Assembly: GCA_947473125.1 (NCBI GenBank)
Contig: CANJDH010000006.1
Span: forward strand, 19,959-83,958
Direction of reading: 5' to 3'
Origin: Burkholderiales bacterium
GTDB lineage: Bacteria; Pseudomonadota; Gammaproteobacteria; Burkholderiales; JAEUOS01
DNA: 64,000 nucleotides
Part shown: positions 61,377-64,000 of the stretch, in pieces
Layout of the letters: each line of letters starts with the position of its first letter
Numbering within the stretch: position 1 is the stretch's first letter
Translations under genes and position numbers: made by a program
The notes under the pieces: model-generated
What the model was told of the DNA's origin: nothing
Databases searched by the model: none
The model's input: only the letters and a program-made list of their open reading frames with translations

Positions 61377-62696
61377 ATGCTTAACGAAAAACGGCGCAAG
61401 GTCATTGGCGGCCTCGGTGCATCGGCATCGATCGCGGCGGCAAGCCCGATGTTCTGGGTCAAGGGCTCGCAGGCGCAAACCAGCTTCAAGCCGGAGAAGG
61501 GCGCCAAGCTGCGCGTGTTGCGCTGGAAGCGCTTCGTGCAGGCCGACGAAGACGTGTGGATGGCCAATACCAAAAAATTCAGCGAGAAATACGGCATTGA
61601 AGTGCGCACCGACCATGAAGGCTGGGAGGACGTGCGCCCCAAGGCTGCCGTGGCGGCCAATGTCGGTGCCGGCCCGGACATCATCGTCGGCTGGCTTGAT
61701 GACCCGCACCTGTACCCTGAAAAACTGATCGACCTGACCGACCTGGCCGATTACCTCGGCAAGAAATACGGCGGCTGGTTCCCCGCCGCACGCGCTTACG
61801 CCACCACCGCCAAGGGGCGCTGGATCGGCCTGCCCTTGGGCGCCGGCGGCGCGCTGCTCAATTACCGCATATCGTCGATCAAGGAAGCCGGCTTCAATTC
61901 CGTGCCGACCAACTTCGACGACTACCTCAAGCTGTGCCAGGGTTTGCAGAAGATCAACAAGCCGGCCGGGTTCGCGATTTCACATGCTACCGGCGACTCG
62001 GAAACGTGGATGCACAACATCCTGTGGGGCTTTGGCGGCAAGCTGGTCGACGACAAGAACAAGGTCACCATCAATTCACCCGAGACCGTCAAGGCGATCG
62101 AATACATGCAGCAGCTGCACAAGACCTTCATCGAAGGTACGGCGGCGTGGAGCGGCGTGTCGAACAACAATGCCTTCCTGGAGGGCAAGATCAGCCTGAC
62201 TTCGAACGGTATCTCGATCTATTACGCGGGCAAGAACTCGACTGATGCGGCCAAAAAGGCGGTTGTCGCGGACATGAATCACGCACCGATGCCGATCGGC
62301 CCGATCGGGCGGCCCACCGAGCTGCACCTGCTCACCCAGGCGATGGCGTTCAAGTACAGCAAATATCCGAATGCCGCGAAGGAATTCCTGCGCTTCATGT
62401 GGGAGAAGGAGCAATACGAGCCCTGGCAAGCCGCCTCGCTCGGTTACATCAGCCACCCGCTCAAGGCCTACAACGACAACAAGTTCTGGAACGACGACCC
62501 GAAGTACGCGCCCTTCAAGGGCGTGGTCGAGCGCCTGCAGCCGCACGGCTACGCCGGTGGTATGGGGTATGCCTCGGCAGCTTGCCTCGCTGACTGGATC
62601 GTGGTCGACATGTTCGCCTCGGTGTGTACCGGGCAGGCGACCGCCAAGCAGGCGGCCGAGACCGCCGAGAAGCGTGCCAAGCGCTACTACACCTGA
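61377..62696 (+). CDS. Second sugar ABC transporter substrate-binding protein (paralog of 52882-54201)
   Basis: KGAKLRVLRWKRFVQADEDVWMANTKKF and YAGGMGYASAACLADWIVVDM align across the first SBP. Confidence 0.93.
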   Translation: MLNEKRRKVIGGLGASASIAAASPMFWVKGSQAQTSFKPEKGAKLRVLRWKRFVQADEDVWMANTKKFSEKYGIEVRTDHEGWEDVRPKAAVAANVGAGPDIIVGWLDDPHLYPEKLIDLTDLADYLGKKYGGWFPAARAYATTAKGRWIGLPLGAGGALLNYRISSIKEAGFNSVPTNFDDYLKLCQGLQKINKPAGFAISHATGDSETWMHNILWGFGGKLVDDKNKVTINSPETVKAIEYMQQLHKTFIEGTAAWSGVSNNNAFLEGKISLTSNGISIYYAGKNSTDAAKKAVVADMNHAPMPIGPIGRPTELHLLTQAMAFKYSKYPNAAKEFLRFMWEKEQYEPWQAASLGYISHPLKAYNDNKFWNDDPKYAPFKGVVERLQPHGYAGGMGYASAACLADWIVVDMFASVCTGQATAKQAAETAEKRAKRYYT

Positions 62697-62782
62697 GAGC
62701 TACGTAACCATTGGAGTGAGTGATATGCGGGGGTGGTCGAAGGGCCGCCCCCTTTTTGTGACCTCAACGAGTCGGCCGCACC

Positions 62783-63988
62783 ATGCACATCACCGCCATT
62801 GACACGATTCACGTCGGCGCCTATCCCAACATCACGTTCGTCGAAATCCATACAGACGAGGGCATCGTCGGGCTGGGTGAAACCTTTCGCGGGCCCCAAG
62901 CCGTGGCGGCGCACATCCATGAAGGCATTGCGCCGTATTTGCTCGGCAAAGATCCGTGCGCGATCGAAGCCCACAGCCACTACATGCTCAATGGCTACCT
63001 GGGGTTCGCGAGTAGCGGGGCCGAGACACGTGGCGCCAGCGCGATCGATATCGCGCTGTGGGACATTTGGGGCAAGGCCACCAACCAGTCGGTCACCCAG
63101 TTGCTCGGTGGTGCGGTGCGTGACAGGATTCGTGTCTACAACACCTGTGCGGGATACACGTATAACGCCCGCGGCGGGCGACGCTTGATTGACGCCACGT
63201 CCGATGAAGCAAGTGCCGAAGGTCCTTACGAGGACCAGATTGCCTTCATGAAGCGGCCCGCGCAATTGGCGCACTCGCTGCTCGAAATGGGCATTTCGGC
63301 CATGAAGATCTGGCCGTTCGACCCGCTCGCCGAGATCAACCGGGGTACGTCCATTTCGCGCGCCGACCTGGCCAAGGGGGTCGCGCCGTTCAAGGCGATT
63401 CGCGACGCCGTTGGCGATCGCATGGACCTCATGTGCGAACTGCATTCGATCTGGAGCCTGCCGGCGGCGCTGGAGATTGCGGCAGCCCTGCGCGATGTCG
63501 GCATCTTCTGGATGGAAGATCCGATCAAGATGGTCAACGCATCGGCGCTGGCCGACTACAGGCGGCAGTCGGGCATGCGCGTCTGCGCCAGCGAGACCCT
63601 GGCCACGCGCTACGGCTTTCGCGAGCTCCTCGAGAAAGATGCGGTCGATTACGTGATGATCGATCTCTCCTGGTGTGGGGGGCTGACTGAATCGAAAAAA
63701 ATCGCCACCCAAGCCGAAACCTATCAGCGCCCGATGGCGCCGCATGACTGCACCGGTCCGGTGGTGCTGATCGCATCGCTGGCGCTGGCACTCAATGCAC
63801 CCAACGCTATTTTCCAGGAAGTGGTGCGCGCCTATTACACCGGCTGGTATGCCGAGTTGGTGACGGCATTGCCGCGCATTGAAAACGGCTTTGCGCACCT
63901 GATGACCAAGCCTGGCCTCGGCACCGAACTGCAACCCGGCATCCGCAAACGGGCTGATGTCACCGTCCGTCGTTCTGAATTGACATAG
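62783..63988 (+). CDS. Mandelate racemase/muconate lactonizing enzyme family protein (enolase superfamily dehydratase-like)
   Basis: AIDIALWDIWGKATNQSVTQLLGG; MDLMCELHSIWSLPAALEIA; FWMEDPIKM; ASETLATRYGFRELLE. Confidence 0.92.
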   Translation: MHITAIDTIHVGAYPNITFVEIHTDEGIVGLGETFRGPQAVAAHIHEGIAPYLLGKDPCAIEAHSHYMLNGYLGFASSGAETRGASAIDIALWDIWGKATNQSVTQLLGGAVRDRIRVYNTCAGYTYNARGGRRLIDATSDEASAEGPYEDQIAFMKRPAQLAHSLLEMGISAMKIWPFDPLAEINRGTSISRADLAKGVAPFKAIRDAVGDRMDLMCELHSIWSLPAALEIAAALRDVGIFWMEDPIKMVNASALADYRRQSGMRVCASETLATRYGFRELLEKDAVDYVMIDLSWCGGLTESKKIATQAETYQRPMAPHDCTGPVVLIASLALALNAPNAIFQEVVRAYYTGWYAELVTALPRIENGFAHLMTKPGLGTELQPGIRKRADVTVRRSELT

Positions 63989-64000
63989 GAGAGTTTCCAT

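Noticed and set aside
62699-62715. AGCTACGTAACCAT as a third LacI/GntR operator before the MR/MLE gene
   Set aside because: Needs an insertion and several mismatches to fit ATGTTA-N4-TAACAT.

Overview
The window is a GC-rich, gene-dense chromosomal segment, most likely from a betaproteobacterium (Burkholderiales-like; inferred from the der/hfq/hflX/hflK/hflC/DUF2065/hisZ/purA order and from five Bug-type solute receptors without permeases). I annotated about 57 protein-coding genes, one tRNA-Leu(CAG) with encoded CCA, one frameshifted small gene, and several palindromic or regulatory elements. I saw no IS element, prophage, rRNA or CRISPR array. The housekeeping core (24-47 kb) carries tsaB, rimI, a family-4 UDG, lplT, alr, radA, der, hfq, hflX, hflK, hflC, hisZ, purA, tRNA-Leu, rnr, rlmB and ompR/envZ. 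Two catabolic islands flank it. Island 1 (17.6-23.7 kb) pairs an IclR regulator with a cupin, a DUF6282-like metallohydrolase, a class II aldolase, a DHOD-like enzyme and two Bug receptors. Island 2 (47.5-64 kb) has a CtBP-like dehydrogenase, an APH-fold kinase, a divergent enolase paralog with altered active-site motifs, a sugar ABC transporter with two paralogous binding proteins, a GntR-like LacI repressor with a perfect 16-bp operator, a PhyH-type dioxygenase, a class III ADH, a TIM-barrel isomerase and an enolase-superfamily dehydratase. The most notable non-coding signals are: a dispersed REP-like hairpin family with core TTGGTGGGAG, one possible member of which lies in frame inside the UDG gene; a nested hairpin covering the NRAMP start codon; and a 25-nt palindrome between ompR and envZ. 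All calls come from reading the sequence and translations; no database search was run.
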